Positions 43,691 to 45,136 of a stretch of DNA of 45,136 bases are shown here, one piece after another. The notes below the pieces were generated by a model. That model made no database searches, was not told where the DNA came from, and saw only the letters and a list, made by a program, of their open reading frames with translations. The first letter of the stretch is position 1, and every line of letters begins with the position of its first letter. A program made the position numbers and the translations under genes. Source of the DNA: Steroidobacteraceae bacterium (lineage in GTDB: Bacteria > Pseudomonadota > Gammaproteobacteria > Steroidobacterales > Steroidobacteraceae); contig JALORN010000030.1 of the NCBI GenBank assembly GCA_025458905.1, positions 1-45,136 of the forward strand, written 5' to 3'.

Positions 43691-45136
43691 ATGCTGCAGT
43701 CCTGCACGATCCGGCCGACCTTTGCGCGAGCGCCGACGGGGCGCGCCTGCCTCCCGCGCCTGGCGATGCTGCTCGCCCTCGCCTCGGCCCTGCTCGCCCT
43801 CGCGCCGCGACCGGTGGCGGCGGCCGACGACTTCATCGCCCCGGAGCAGGCGTTCCGCTACACGACGGAGATGCGCGACGGCGTCGTCACCGTCCGCTGG
43901 AAGGTGGCCAAGGGCTACTACCTCTACCGCAAGCGCCTCGGGTTCGCGTCGCGCGCGCCGTGGGCGACGCTCGGCGAACCCGCGTTCCCGAAGGGCGAGG
44001 CCCACACCGACGAGTATTTCGGCACGCAGGAGGTCTACCGCGGCGAGTTCGCGGTGTCGGTGCCGGTGATGGTCACGAGCGCTGCGGCCGCGGCCGCGAC
44101 CCTGCCGCTGACCCTGAAGCTGCAGGGCTGTGCCGATGCCGGCCTCTGCTACCCCCCGACCCAGTGGAACACCGAGGTGAGGTTCTCCGGCGCCGCCGCG
44201 ACGGGCGAGCCGATCACGGCGGCCACTGCCGCGGAACTGCTGGCAGCCGCCGAGCGTCGTGCGTCGGACGGATCGATCGCGGCGGTGCTCGGCCGCGGGG
44301 ACGCGGCGGCGACGCGCGCGGCATCGGATCCGGTCGCACCGTCCGGCACCACCGGCGCAGCGGCGGGCGACGACTTCCTCCCGCCGGACGTGGCCTTCCG
44401 CGTCGCTGCGTTCGCGGACGGTCCCGACCGCGTGCGCATCGAGTGGCAGGTCGAGCCCGGCTACTACCTCTACCGCGGCCGGCTGAAGTTCTCCACCGAC
44501 GCGGCGCTGGCGCAGCTCGGCACGCCAACGCTGCCCACCGGCAAGACCAAGACCGACGAGTACTTCGGCGAGCAGGAGGTGTACTACGGCTCGCTGGTCG
44601 CGACCCTGCCCGTGTCGCGCAGCGGCGCGAGCGCGCTCGAGCTGCCGCTCTCCGTGGGCTTCCAGGGCTGCGCCGATGCGGGCCTCTGCTATCCGCCCGA
44701 GACGCGCAAGCTCGTGGTCGAGCTGCCGGCCGGCGTCGGCACGGCCCGCGCGGGCGGGCCGCCGGGCACGGCCGCGGACGGCGGCTACGTGTCGGAGCAG
44801 GACCGTCTCGCCAACCTGATCCGCTCGGGCAACCTCGGGCTGGTGCTGGCGACCTTCTTCGGCCTCGGCCTGCTGCTGGCGTTCACGCCCTGCGTGCTGC
44901 CGATGGTGCCGATCCTCTCCGGCATCATCGCCGGCCACGGGGACCAGGTGACCACCGGCCGTGCGTTCTCGCTGTCGCTGACCTACGTGCTCGGCATGGC
45001 GTTCACCAACACGCTCGCGGGCATCGCCGCCGCCGCCGCCGGGCAGCAGATCCAGGCCGCGTTCCAGCAGACCTGGATCATCGTGCTGTTCGGGCTGATG
45101 TTCGTCGTGCTGGCGCTGTCGATGTTCGGCCTGTTC
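43691..45136 (+). CDS. dsbD: Thiol:disulfide interchange protein DsbD with duplicated N-terminal domain (partial)
   Basis: The first 482 residues are in the window, and the gene runs off the right edge. DsbD carries electrons from cytoplasmic thioredoxin across the inner membrane to periplasmic thiol proteins. A signal peptide (to about 45) is followed by two DsbD-alpha domains in tandem: residues about 46-168 and 227-346. Both have G-Y-Y-L-Y-R, T-D-E-Y-F-G-x-Q-E-V-Y, and an identical Q-G-C-A-D-A-G-L-C-Y-P-P (C147/C153 and C327/C333). The first transmembrane part carries the redox cysteine C401 in F-T-P-C-V-L-P-M-V-P-I. AGGAG precedes the ATG. Most DsbD proteins have one alpha domain, so this is an extra relay or docking module. 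Confidence 0.93.
   Translation, partial: MLQSCTIRPTFARAPTGRACLPRLAMLLALASALLALAPRPVAAADDFIAPEQAFRYTTEMRDGVVTVRWKVAKGYYLYRKRLGFASRAPWATLGEPAFPKGEAHTDEYFGTQEVYRGEFAVSVPVMVTSAAAAAATLPLTLKLQGCADAGLCYPPTQWNTEVRFSGAAATGEPITAATAAELLAAAERRASDGSIAAVLGRGDAAATRAASDPVAPSGTTGAAAGDDFLPPDVAFRVAAFADGPDRVRIEWQVEPGYYLYRGRLKFSTDAALAQLGTPTLPTGKTKTDEYFGEQEVYYGSLVATLPVSRSGASALELPLSVGFQGCADAGLCYPPETRKLVVELPAGVGTARAGGPPGTAADGGYVSEQDRLANLIRSGNLGLVLATFFGLGLLLAFTPCVLPMVPILSGIIAGHGDQVTTGRAFSLSLTYVLGMAFTNTLAGIAAAAAGQQIQAAFQQTWIIVLFGLMFVVLALSMFGLF

Overview
The window is GC-rich bacterial chromosome, most likely from a gammaproteobacterium. The signs are TonB-dependent uptake, a Xanthomonas-like integron, a two-gene pntAB transhydrogenase, Tex, and groES-groEL lying divergently beside cutA-dsbD. 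Genus cannot be read from the sequence. Almost every gene has strong G/C third-position bias. The exception is the first 1.2 kb, which is clearly more AT-rich and reads as captured DNA.

Layout. (1) 1-2390: a chromosomal integron in the classical divergent arrangement. The integrase gene points right. A cassette array reads leftward from an attI/attC junction at about 1218-1224. Two 80-bp attC sites are 77/80 identical, and there are three cassette genes of unknown function. The third is apparently cut by the end of an IS3-family element that runs off the left edge. (2) 2463-4556: a coding-like remnant and an exported amidase. (3) 4792-10262: a hypothetical gene, then a tight set encoding a Rieske oxygenase, a 100-aa protein, a Tat-exported DUF1838 protein, a PAP/fibrillin-like protein and a GPH/MFS transporter, probably one catabolic or modifying operon. 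(4) 10311-19742: a UdgX-type uracil-DNA glycosylase with a small membrane protein, Tex, a flavoprotein, a thioredoxin-like protein coupled to a chemoreceptor, and a DEAD-box helicase. (5) 19809-26693: a Tat-exported aldo/keto reductase, TerC, a universal stress protein, a fatty-acid desaturase and pntAB. (6) 26802-32704: a glycosyltransferase, a TonB-dependent receptor, a hexapeptide acyltransferase and a polysaccharide flippase, which look like surface functions. (7) 32849-36431: a methyltransferase with a coupled small gene, a divergent NhaR-like LysR regulator and an MBL-fold hydrolase. (8) 36448-40747: a three-gene operon joined by ATGA overlaps: cytochrome b561, a second Tat-exported DUF1838 protein, and an 880-aa fusion of cytochrome c, GLUG repeats and a beta-propeller. 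(9) 40969-45136: groESL with CIRCE, promoter and terminators, then divergent cutA and a dsbD with a duplicated N-terminal domain, cut by the right edge.

Two parts look most worth follow-up. One is the integron with its uncharacterised cassettes. The other is the pair of DUF1838 loci: one DUF1838 gene sits with a Rieske oxygenase and a transporter, the other with membrane and periplasmic cytochromes. Together they suggest an undescribed extracytoplasmic redox or catabolic pathway. That functional link is inference.
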